Shown here piece after piece: positions 12,401 through 24,400 of a stretch of 64,000 nt of DNA (within the stretch, counting starts at the first letter, position 1; every line of letters starts with the position of its first letter). The notes under the pieces were generated by a model that saw nothing but the letters and a program-made list of their open reading frames with translations, was not told where the DNA came from and did not search any database. Source of the DNA: Cryptomeria japonica (lineage: Eukaryota; Streptophyta; Pinopsida; Cupressales; Cupressaceae); contig NC_081412.1 of the NCBI RefSeq assembly GCF_030272615.1, positions 481,440,872 to 481,504,871 of the forward strand, read 5' to 3'. The translations under genes and the position numbers were made by a program.

Positions 12401-15400
12401 GTCGCCTCAAGACAATTGTGTTGGATGCAAATCGAGTCTCAGCAACCTATTCAAAAATTAAAAATAAAAATAAAAATACAAAGGAGACGTGATCAAATTT
12501 AAAAAATAAGTTAGGGATTACTAAAGTGAAATGTAAATTTTTAAAATTGAAGTGCTTCAATTACCTTTAGCAACTCCAACTGTTGTGAAAATGATCTGAA
12601 AATGGCCTGTGACATGCTATGGTTTGTGATGAACATTTGGATCTCTTCAGCCTTAACATAGATTTGTTTTATCCAATTTATTTTCTTACCCAACATTTGT
12701 AGCATGAGGTTGAGAGAGTTGACAGCACAAGGTGTCCAATATATATGTTCAAACCGGGTCTCAATCAACATACGTGCAGCTCTACAATTCTTTGTATTGT
12801 CCGTTATTACTTGGACAACATTTTGAGGTCCCACATCTTGAATGCATTGTATAAGCCTATAAGGATGTTAGCAATAAATTGTGCATCCTTCACCTATCCC
12901 TCACAATCCACAACTTTCAAAAACATTGCCCCTTTAGGGCACACTGCAATTACATTAATTAATGGCCAATTTTTGGTATCCTTCCATCCATCAGAAATGA
13001 TGGACACCCCTATTTGTTTCCACGAATTTCTAATGGGAGCCAATGCATTGTCTATGCTTTTTACCTCCTTTGCTAGCAAGGTGCTACGCACCTTCTCATA
13101 ACCTAGCCCTGTGTACCCTTGTGGAGCCTCATTTACTTTTCTCAACATATCCTGCCAATATGGTGATCGTACCCCATTAAATGACAAATCGTTTGCATGT
13201 TGACATCTTCCAACGGATTGATCTGCAATCCCTCTAGCATCATTTTTAAATGCTCTCACTAATGGTCCCCTCCTTCTCTTCACAATAATAGGTTCTTCTT
13301 CATCAATTGTGCCCAAGAATGGGTGGCTCTCTACCATGATATCAGGAAAATTACTATGAGATGGAGAAGTAGGAGGCCTCTTTGATCTACTTCTTCCTCT
13401 CAACAAAGGATGGTTTGAGGCATTACCAACTCTTGCATTTGCTTCCTCTTGCTCTCTAATATATCCTACTATTTGTTGAGGTGGCAACCCTTTTCCATCT
13501 TTTCCTGGACATGGTTTGATTCCTTGTTGGGGAATGGCACAAAAATAGGCTTTGAAATGACTATAGGAGCTAGTTTTTTTCACGTTACAAAAGTTGCATA
13601 TCCAATTAAATTCTCCACCACCTTTTACTTGGTCTATTATTTTGACATATTTCCATAAAGGTGAATTTGGGTCGGTTTTGAAAGTCCGTTGAGGAGTAGA
13701 GCTAGCAGTAGTTGCCATTATGCTATCTACAACAAGTTAAAAAATAATTATTAAAATTTACTATTAAACAATAAATTATAAATGTTAAATATTTAAATTT
13801 AATTTTAAAGTGAAAATGAAATTAATTTAAATATTTATCATTTAATATTATATGAATTTAAATCATTGATTAATAGATAAAATTATATTTCAAAATTAAA
13901 TTCCAACTTGCTAAACAAACTAATAAACCTAAACCATAAATGATAAACTAAACTTATTATAATAATAAACAAATAAAATAATTTAATAAACAAACAAATA
14001 AAAAAATAAATATAAATTCTAAAATTAGAATAGTACTATAGTTTGCAACAATTTTTAAATTTGTGATGAAAAAAAAACTGCATGCCGTGTTCGAGAGCTG
14101 TGTTGATCTCTTCCCACGTCGTGTCTGCCTTGCTGCATCGAGCTCTTGCCTGTGGTCGTGCATTGCCTGCATTGCCTTCTATGCAGGTATCGTCTGTTCC
14201 TTTCGGCCGCACAAAAAAATTCGAAGGGAAATAAGTGTATTTTGATTTAGGGTTAACCCGTTTTCATTCTAAGAGGTGGGAAAAAACCTTTAAATCCACA
14301 TTCAACGTTGATTCGTCAAAAAATGCCACGAAATCGGCAAAAAAACGCCACGTCATTCCAGATACATCAGGATTCGTGGTTGAAAATGTGGATACGTTTC
14401 AAAGGGCAAATGTAGGAACCCTGTTCGATTCCACAGGGATTCCAGCTCAAATCCGAATGAGTCGAATTGTACTCGGATTTGGGGGAAATAATCTAGCTTT
14501 AGACTATTTCAATGATAAGAAATCAATCCTCTCAAAAAGTTTCCTGTGAAACAGTTTCCTTATTAGTCATTTCCCTACAACTTTGCTTTGCTGCAAGCTT
14601 ATCTTATTTGTTTGCTTTATTTTTTTGCCTTTTTATTGCATTTTGCCCTATGTTTTCTTAGGAGGAGATGTCAATTTTTGGTCGGGAGACTTCGGAGAAG
14701 GCAGCCAAAAGCACCTTATGCATCAAGAAGTTTCCGGAGAATTATACGGTACCGGAGACGGGTCTCTGGTACGTCTCCAGTGCCGGTACGGGTCTCCAGG
14801 GGTAGGAGATGGGTCTCCTGGTAACTATGATTATAAGTACAACAGCTGGACAAAATTCTCCATGCAATCTTGATTAACAAAAATTAAACCATGAACTTTG
14901 AAATAACATAAATGAAGAGTCAAGAAAATGATAAATCTATAAATGTCTTGTCAAACTGCTTGTACATTTCTCTTATGAAGACTAAAGCTGCACTGAAAAT
15001 TACTGTAAATGAAGACAAATGATAAAAAATGTACACATAACTCTGTTGCAAATGCTCATAATGGTGAGCCATGAAATCTCAAATGAAAATATGATGCTTA
15101 CAAATGTGAAACAGAAATTCCGGAAAACTTGCTATTCAAATCTCTCCCTTGAAAGCCTACCATAAGTTACTTGACATTGTAGTGGTTGAAGGTGTTTTGG
15201 CTGGCAATCAGAATAGGCGGAGACTCCTTTGTCATTCCTGTTGTTTAACTAGGGAAAGATGGGTTCGGATTGCCTTAAGGCAACATCTGAACCCATTTAG
15301 GATTGGGTCCTATCCTTAAGGGGTAGCGTGGTCCCAAGACAAGTCCAGCCCCATCCTCCACGCTACACCAAAAAGGACTCACGCCACAAAATATAAATTG

Positions 15401-18400
15401 GCGCCAAAAAGGATTGAGGCCGACCTTGGTCAAAAGATCCATATAAATAAAGTTAAAGTGCAAACACAATTGAATCATCAATGCTATCAGCGAATTAGCT
15501 CTGCTAATAGAAGTGCGAATTTATCCAAGGATTGTGCGAACTTGTCAAGGATTGTGCGAACTTGTCCAAGAGGATATAGGCCTCTTTTGGTGCAGACTTG
15601 AAGTGCTTAGAAGTGCAGATCTGACATACAAAAGGGATCAGATCTGGAGAAGCAAGCTAAGTATTGTATTTGTGCAATTAAGAGAGAATATATAATTTGA
15701 CCTGTGGGTCTTTAATGCTGGGTTTTTCCTCCTTGGAGGTTTTCCCAGGGTATTTGCGTTTGTCTCTTGTTTACTTGTTTCATTTATGAGTTTACTGAAT
15801 TATGGCTTAATAAAATATTACAAATCTGATTAACAAACTAGGGCATAATTAAAAGAAATAAATCTGATTACTGATCTAGGGCACAAAATTAACACGGTAT
15901 CAGAGCTAAGGTTATACTAACCCTCAGATTTCAGTAAGCTCTTACCTTCAGGTTGCTGTTCGTCTTTTATTAAGATAATGACAGGGGTGAAGTTAGAGGG
16001 CATCATCGGGTCCTCATCAAGGAGTCATTCTTTAATTCATTGTGGAGATTCGAGTGAAGAACCAAAGAAGGAAGTAATTGATATTTCTCCTTTCAGATTT
16101 TCAGATCTCTGGAATGCAAAGTGTATACTGTGGAGTTATTACCTTATTCAGACCTTCAGAGTTGTTGATTTTCAGAATTGGTCTAAACCCTAGATTGGTA
16201 TATATTTCATGATTCTTAACCCTTGATGTGATCCGATCCAATTTTAATAATGGTTGAATCTTTGATGGTATGGTAGATTTATTTGCTACTAGACATGCAA
16301 CTGCTATTTTGTATTGCTAACAAAATCAGTCGTATTCCCACCAATCTTCAAACCCTAGCTGACTATGCTAAGGCACATCAAGAGGAGATTGCGAATTATG
16401 GCTTTTGAAGATAGACTGCAAAGATAGTTTCTTTTGGGGAAGCTTTCGGTTCAAGTGTCAGTGTTATCTAAACATCAACAAGTGTATTTTTCTTAATTCT
16501 TTATTAACTTTGTGATGAGAGACTTTATGATAATTGAAGGTTAAGTATTCTTGTTGAATAACTTTGTCAATTTGTTTACATGGGGTTTCTTTGTCAAGTT
16601 GTAATAATAAGGGTTTCATTTGCTTCTTATGGGTTTGTGTTTTCTTAGTTTTGTAAACCCCTTGTTGGGTTGTGTGAAAGGAAAATGATATTCTCTTTGA
16701 ATTAACCTGTGTTGGGTCAATCATGTTTTGAGGTTCCCTGTGACAGGTGTTTATCCTTGTAGGTCTGCAAGCAAGTTTGTGCATGTGTTATCCCAAGTTA
16801 ACATCCTTATATCATACCTGTTGCATTCGAGCTCATGTCATTAAATGTTGTGACAAATGCAGTTTTATTATGTGTCAGTTATATGTTAAAATAACTGGAT
16901 GACAGGTTGCTTTCAGTTAATTGGTTATGATGATGCTCTTTCCTACATAGTAGAAGTTAGAATGTATTGTTGATTTCTTAGGATTTTCATTTTCTATTGA
17001 TAACATTTATTGGCAATCTTGTTGTGTAATCTCTTGATGGAATTTATCCTCATCTTATCTCAACAATTGTGCGATGGGTCCACCTTATTGAAAGATAGAT
17101 GGACAGGATCCTTGAGATTAACATAAAAGATTGATTGTGCAGAAGTTAAGGAGGAGCGCCTCCTTCTGAGTTGGTATACTCTAACCTATGTTGGTTGATT
17201 ACCTTTTATTATGAGTATTAGCATGTAATTCTTTTCTTGAGTCGAGCATTTTTCAATTTCATCATAGAGTATGATTTCCTATCCTGGAGTACAGGAAATT
17301 GATTGGATCTTTCAGTGGCTTGGAATGCTTCTGAAACAGGGCATGCTAAATCTTCAAGGGAAATTATTGGGATGGGCATACACTCAAAGGTGTTGAGACA
17401 TGGACCAGCTAGGGCTCGAACCTAGGACCTTCCATATGCTGCTGGAGTGCTCTACCATTGAGCTACTGGCCCCTCTTGGACCAGTCCATCGTCGGTCCAG
17501 GTGTGGCTTATTTCCAACACCAACACCCCCCCCTTAAGCCACATCTCTTGTGTGCTTGGGGCTCCTAGCCTGGACCTGACTCTGATACCATGTTGAGACA
17601 TGGACCAGCTAGGACTCGAACCTAGGACCTTTTTATACACTGTTGAAGTGCTCTACCACCGAGCTACTGGCCCCTCTTGGACTAGTCCCTCGTCGGTCCA
17701 GGTGTGGCTTATTTCCAACACCAACAAAAGGAAGTTCAAGTACTTTGGAAGCTATGATTGGACATAGCTGCTGCTGAGAGGGAGTTCCAGCTATTTTGGT
17801 ATATCTTAAGGGGTTATGAGATTCAGGTGTGCAGATTGAAGAAAGTCCTGTATGGCCTCAAACAAGACTCTCGTGCTTGGTATGAAAGAATACTTGTTAA
17901 GTTTAGAATTTTGTAAAATGATGTTGACTCTAACATCTACTTTAAGTCCTCCAATGATGAAATGCTAATTATAGTTCGATATGTGGATGATTCATTTCTT
18001 ACTGGTAAAGATGAACTTATCATTAGATGTAAGAAAGAACTAGCTTCTGAATTTGAAATGAAGGACTTAGGTTTAATGCATTATTTTCTAGGTCTAGAAG
18101 TATGGCAAAGGTCTAACGAAATTTTTCTAAGTCAAGGAAAATATACTATTGATATTTTGAAAATATTTAGAATGATGGATTGTAAACCCATGTCTACTCC
18201 TATGGAATCTAACTTAAAGAAGTTAAGTGTTTCTGCAGCTAACTCTGATTTTGCAGATCCATCAGAGTACAGACAGTTGATTGGATCACTGATGTATCTA
18301 GTTAACACTAGACCAGACATATGCCTTGCAGTGAATGCTCTCAGTCAGTTCATGAGCTTGCTCAAACATGTTTATCGTGTTGCAGCCAAGCACATCCTAA

Positions 18401-21400
18401 GATACTTGCGAGGCACAGTTGATTATGGGTTGAAGCTGCTTAAGTTCAGATTGGTCAAGAAGTGTTACGGACAAGGAAAACTCTTCAAGCATTCACCCAC
18501 TGCGATCTCTTGGACCTACAGGGACAGTCCTCAGTGGCATTAAGTATTATTGTAAATAAATACATTGTTGCAAGTGTTGCATCAAGAGAAGCAGTGTGGC
18601 TTCTCAAAATTCTTCTCGTGCTATTTTGATTTATTATCAGGGTTATATATTGATGCCTGACAATTCAGTGTTTTATGGCAGGACAATCCTATGTTGCAGA
18701 TGTTCTCACCAAGTCTCTTGAAGCTTGAGATAGACTTGGAGCTGTGGAGAACTCCGCCTTGGTTGAGAGGGAGTCTCAAACTCTGTGATACATTGTGTTG
18801 TATCAACCATCCTCTGCAGGCAATGTAAAATGGTAGAAAAGATCCTCTCCACCCTTTGCGGGCAATGTAAGGTGGATCCAGTCTATGCTTGTGTGCGAGT
18901 TGGAAGACTATGTTATGTAGTTCCATTCTATGCTTGTGTGCAAGATGGAAGACTACAATATTCTGATTATGTCTATTCCATTTCTTGCTTGTGTGCAAGA
19001 TGGAAGATTATGATGTTACATTCTTCTTTGGGAGAAGACTGAGGTAAAGACAATGAATGATGGATATGCGTGATCGATGGCATGGAAAGACTCCATGATG
19101 TGCATGAATAAATTGTGTATGTATTCATGACTTGCAAGTGTGCATGTTAAAGTTTGAAGTCATCCTCCACAGGCATTACAAGATGGATACTATGGGATAT
19201 TGTGCAAAGAGGTGCAAAGAGGTGCAAAGAGGCACCATTCAGCTAAAGTATATTAGCACAGATGAACAGGTTGCAGATATCCTTACCGAACCCTTATCCA
19301 GAGTGAAGTTCGAATACTTCAGAGACAGACTTGGTATTGTGGAAAACGGAACCCTGATTGAGAGGGAGCTCCAATCTCAGTGACTCTATCTGCAACATCT
19401 TGATCAATCTATGCTTGTGTGCAAGAATGAATTGTGTCCAATCTATGCTTGTGTGCTAGATGGAAAATTGTAATTATGTAAAGACCCACTTGTGTATTAC
19501 ACTTTCTATGCTTGTGTGCTAGAACCATCCTATGCTTGTGTGCTAGGTGGAAGATGTAATTCTATGCTTGTGTGCTAGATCCATTCTATGCTTGTGTGCT
19601 AGATGGAACTCTAAAGGTTCAGATTATGTATTCTCTTCTTCCCTAGTTAAGAGGGAGTGTTGTTTATAACTAGGGAAAGATGGGTTCGGATTGCCTTAAG
19701 GCAACATCCGAACCCATTTAGGACTGGGTCCTATCCTTAAGGGGTAGCGTGGTCCCAAGACAAGTCCAGCCCCATCCTCCATGCTACAACAAAAAGGACT
19801 CACACCACAAAATATAAATTGGCGCCAAAAAGGATTGAGGCCGACCTTGGTCAAAAGATCCATATAAATAAAGTTAAAGTGCAAACACAATTGAATCATC
19901 AATGCTATCAGCGAATTAGCTCTGCTAATAAAAGTGCGAATTTATCCAAGGATTGTGCGAACTTGTCCAAGAGGATATAGGCCTCTTTTGGTGTAGACTT
20001 GAAGTGCTTAGAAGTGCAGATCTGACATACAAAAGGGATCAGATCTGGAGAAGCAAGCTAAGTATTGTATTTGTGCAATTAAGAGAGAGTTTACTGAATT
20101 ATGGTTTAATAAAATATTACAAATCTGATTAACAAACTAGGGCATAATTAAAAGACATAAATCTGATTACTGATCTAGGGCACAAAATTAACAATTCCCT
20201 GGGCATGTGTATCCCTATATCCAAAACGGATACGTATCCGATACGGCCTGGATACGTATCTGAAACTATGCCCACGCGTGCTCTATGTGATTTGATTTTT
20301 TGAAAATTTGACATAAATCTTCCTAAATTTAATTAAAAATTTCATTCATTCATGCATTTTCAAAAGAAAATTTGGTATAAACAAAACCTACACCAAATGA
20401 GAAAGACAAATGAAATGTTTTTCTGTTTCAGCGACCCATTTTTGGGTTAACTTTCCATGGAACTCTACTATTTTTGCATATTGTGAATTGTTAAATAAGC
20501 TTATAATTATTTATGTAGCAATTATGTGTCTATATTACTTTTGAAGTAATGAAAATCTCCTCTAATAACTTATAAAATTGTGTTAAATATATGTGTATGT
20601 GTTTTATATGAATGTCGTATCCAGCCATATCCATATTGGGGTTCTTAAAAAAAGGTCATATCCGTTTCCATGCAACTTTGCTGGCAATCTTTTTTTTATG
20701 TGTTCTGAATGACTGAAAACTTGCTGTAAATTCTTTCAGAACACTGATAAGTCCTTGTAAACCTTAATCACCCTGCTGGAGATGAAGAAAACTGCTACCA
20801 CGACCCTTGATAATACACCAGAAACCTGCTGCAACTGGTCAACAACTTAAATTCCTGTACAAACTCTTAAAAAATCTTCAGCCACCTTGCTTGAGCATGC
20901 ACCTGCGATGGCCTGTCACTTTTTCAAAGTTCAAAACCTTATTCATCCCTTGACTGAAAGTGTACCAGAGGACTACATGTTCACATTGCATTTGTCTTTG
21001 GGTGTTACCTTGTATTGGCTAATGCCAATACCTTGGATGCCACTTCAAGTACTTCAATCTCTAAAATGTTGCTGTAGACTCCTGTGACAAAAATGGAAGC
21101 CACACAAGGATATGTTCTCAATCTCTACTGTAAACCAGAACATCTACTGTACATCCCCCTGTTTTATAAGATGACTTTTCATTGACGGACATTCTGGGTC
21201 ATGGCATGGTCTAAGACATGAGGATAACCATTTTTGATGTTTAGATTTTGGTAACAAGCCTTCGCAGAAGCATGAACTAGGGTTTAAAATGGATGGTTTT
21301 ATGTTTGACAAGTTCTGGGACAGTAGGTGCTATGGCATGCGCTAGGGCTGACTCTGGACATTTTTTTGAATTTTTAAAATTTTCCTAGTTAGGGTTACAG

Positions 21401-24400
21401 TGCATGTCTAGGGTTATTTGGCCAGTTTTCATGTTTAACCCCCTTTTCAGCCCAAAAATTCTAATGGCATTTTCCACTGGAAGTTTTGTCCACTTGTCTG
21501 TAATTTTTTTGGTCAGAAGTGTCCAAGCACATGCTAGGGTTTCTTTTCAACTGTTTTTCATTTTCAATTTTTTTTCTTGGTCTGTTTCATGGCATGCACT
21601 TTTTCTGATTATGACCTTTTTTATATTTACATATTTTCAGGTGATTTTTTGTTGTTATTTGCAGTCACTTATCTCCTTTTTTAGCTGAAGAAAATCTCCA
21701 AACTATAGAAAATTAAGTACAATCCATTTTGATGTTGAAAACTGCAATAGATGCCAAAGGAAAGACAAAACTCTAGGTGCCTGAAAACATCAATATAAGG
21801 TATCTGTATTTTTGGAAGCCCTAAATTTGTTGCACAACTTCCTAGTGCTGAAAATCTGTAGTTGAAAACCCAGTTGTCACAAAAAGCATGAAAGAGGAGA
21901 TTTAGAACCCTAGATACCTTGTACAATGTTATTGGATGATTGCAAACTGCTGTAAAATCCTTCAATGGAGTCCAAATGTTTGAAAAATACTCAAAAACCT
22001 GCAATGAAAGTTACTGAATATCCTGCTAAAGTTTGACAGAGGAAGGCTTTCAATGGAGCCTGGGGAAAACGACTGAAGAAGAGAATCCACCAAATACTTT
22101 TTAAGAAAGGTTTTTCTGTTCCTTTTGCCACTTTTAAGATGTTTACAACTCTTTGTTTCTCTTGTGCACTTGTATGTTAATTGCTGAAAACATAGAAACC
22201 CTAGCTGTTACACAAGATCTTTTGAAGAGGTCTGCAATGGTGATTGAACCTCGAAGAAATTCTGTGTCAAATCTTGCTAGCAGCAAAGCTTCAAATCGTC
22301 TAGATTTGTCTCCCTTTCTTTGATATGAAGAATGAATTCATATGATTGTTTTTATGGTTACAACAAATCCAATATTGGAAGAAAACCTAGAAGAGAAACG
22401 GAATTAAACCTGTCTACTCATCATCTCCATTACAATTGCAACCTTATTGCCTTTCCAAGTTATTTATGGACACTGATCTGCAAATTTATAGTATCCAAAC
22501 AGTTGCATTGCTTTGCAACATGCTCAAAAATACCCTATTATACTACATTGATTTCTTTGTGTATTTATCAAATAAGAACTGACTGATTTTCTTCAGGTAG
22601 ACTAAGCTAGATTACTTCTAGGTTGTTTTATATTGATATTTATACAATTTCAACAAGGTTTTCTAAGAAAATAGAAGCTGAAATGCCAAGAAAGTAGAAA
22701 AGATATTGTTTGGAATGGTGCCCTGATTTTTCATCTCTTTTTCGAAGAACTGTCAGTTACAATATGATGAAACCAACACTTACTGCTAGAACTGCCATGG
22801 CATTTCCACAATGATTTTATTTATATCCTTGGAACTTGCTTCAGTTATATCATATATGTGACCACGGGATCTCCAAATCACCTCAAAACCTTCTGCAACC
22901 ACTAAGATGTGTGTACAAAAGTAATTCTTCATTCTTGATTGATTTGAGTTCTTATTGCATTTAGTTGATCTAACTAAGCATGAGAACAGTGATTTACTTG
23001 ATTGTAACTTTCTTTCAAGTTCCAATTTTGGATCACACCTCCACAGTTGGGAGGCTTTTAGGCTGTCAAGGCCTATGCACTTTAAAAGATGAGAAAGCAA
23101 TTCTTCCACTTTCTTAGAATAACATTTTGTTTTGTTTGGGAGTTGTCCTTTCAATCCAAATCACCAACTTTCTTACTCTCCTCTCCTTGACATCACAACT
23201 CTTTCTGCAAAACATTATCCTTATCTAATTTTTTTGAGCACTGGAAGCAAGGTCTTCAGTAGAAGGTAAAAAGTCTTCTTTTTTTGTCATCTATAATGGA
23301 AGGCTCAATGAGAGGTAAATTCTCAACATTTGCAATTGAATGCATCTTCATATAAGGAGCAAGGCTAAGCTCAAATTTTTAGTGCCCTCTTGTTGAAGGA
23401 TTTGAAGTGGACCAGGCCTAAGTTATTTCTATTTTGTTGCTTTGCCTTGAAGTCTTTCTTTTCCCAAGTATGGCCATACTTTGTACCCAACTTGAAATTT
23501 GTGCTTAACCCAATGCTGATCGTCTCTTTGTGCTTGGCTTGAGATCTGTTCAACCTTTCATGCATTTGGAGGTTTTTTCTCATTTAAGATATTAACTTAA
23601 CAGGTTTCTGAATCCTTTTTTTGTTTCCTTTGTAGCTACTGTATCACTACATTGGACGGACTAGGGGTTAATCAAAAGGAGATCTACTTGTAGAAGAGTT
23701 AATTACTATGTTGTAAAAGTGCTATATAAGTTCTATATGATAGGCATGATTAGTGTTTGCCTGGCAATTTGTATACTTTTCATTTTAGATATTCACAAGA
23801 AACTATTTATGGTTCAACAGTATCTCTGGAAACTCATGTTGAAAGAGAACTCATATTAAGTCAATGACAAGATTCTTTCTAAAGGTTTTCAGCATCAAAT
23901 AGATTATTTTATGTGAATATGTCCTTTTTATTCATACATTTTTATTTGCCCTTGACCACCACCAAAGTTGAAGAGAAAGGCTCGGTTGTTGTAATTTGTC
24001 TTCTAATTATAAGAATCTAGGTTCATTCAAGACTTAGAGAGAAATCTGATTCTTTTGCTTTTCCAATAGTAACTGATATTTCTGTCTTTTGCAGATCAAA
24101 TTAGATGATGAAGCATGTTCTGGTTTCCGTGATCGGCTTTTGCCTCTTGTCATTGGCTTGCTGAGAACTGTGAGTAGCTTCATTGTTGTGCAAACAATTT
24201 ATTGTTGGATCATTTGGTTGGTCATTATTTTGTTAGCAAAAATGTTTGGTATATTTTGTTTGTCCTCTTTGTGCAAGATCCTAGCCATTCAATGAGAGGT
24301 CTGTGATTCCAATGGTTACCACATGTTCTTGTCAAGATTGTATTAGGTTCCATCTTGTCAAGAATCAACTTTTATGTGATAGTACATATTCTTGCTAAGT

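Larger units (their letters stand above)
9325..14829 (-). mobile_element. hAT-family DNA transposon, inactive, carrying a nested solo LTR
   Basis: Flanked by a perfect 8-bp target duplication ATTATAAG (9317-9324 and 14830-14837), the length typical of hAT. The imperfect terminal inverted repeats start with CA: CAAGGTTACCAAGAGAC at the left and CATAGTTACCAGGAGAC at the right (reverse strand). Both subterminal regions repeat GGAGAC and GGTAC words. The interior encodes a hAT transposase on the minus strand (9980-13718) with an in-frame stop, a frameshift and a 1255-bp solo LTR inserted at 10311. The element inserted as a whole into the 20.65-kb VPS54 intron. Confidence 0.9.
17391..17726 (-). 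mobile_element. Miniature LTR retrotransposon (TRIM, 336 bp) with tRNA-like sequence in each LTR
   Basis: Two direct LTRs (17391-17525, 135 bp; 17591-17726, 136 bp), both TGTTGAGACA...CCAACA, flank only 65 bp. Perfect 5-bp target duplications AAAGG lie at 17386-17390 and 17727-17731. The interior is just a primer-binding site (plus strand ACTCTGATACCA at 17579-17590, reading TGGTATCAGAGT on the minus strand) and a purine tract (a run of C at 17526-17533 on the plus strand). Each LTR contains a 71-72 nt minus-strand tRNA-like sequence. This resembles the Cassandra design, in which TRIM LTRs carry 5S rRNA sequence, but here with a tRNA. It lies inside the Copia element at 15239-20193. Confidence 0.92.
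15239..20193 (+). mobile_element. Ty1/Copia retrotransposon, heavily deleted, with nested TRIM
   Basis: LTRs at 15239-15894 (656 bp) and 19658-20193 (536 bp) flank 3.8 kb; perfect target duplications ATTCC lie at 15234-15238 and 20194-20198. The primer-binding site CGGTATCAGAGCT follows the left LTR at 15895, and the purine tract TTAAGAGGGAG ends at 19657. Only part of reverse transcriptase/RNase H is recognisable (17818-18543 and 19201-19380); gag, protease and integrase are missing or unrecognisable. The right LTR lacks about 100 bp present in the left one (about 15687-15788) and one copy of a 20-bp duplication near 15540. A 336-bp TRIM sits inside at 17391-17726. Confidence 0.9.

Noticed and set aside
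17402-17673. Two functional tRNA genes
   Set aside because: The anticodon arms do not pair cleanly and differ between the copies, and both sit in the LTRs of a miniature retroelement. They are recorded as tRNA-like LTR sequence.
22786-23154. 122-residue minus-strand ORF as a host gene
   Set aside because: No start context, no recognised domain, and adjacent to a probable Gypsy remnant; kept only as part of that tentative call.
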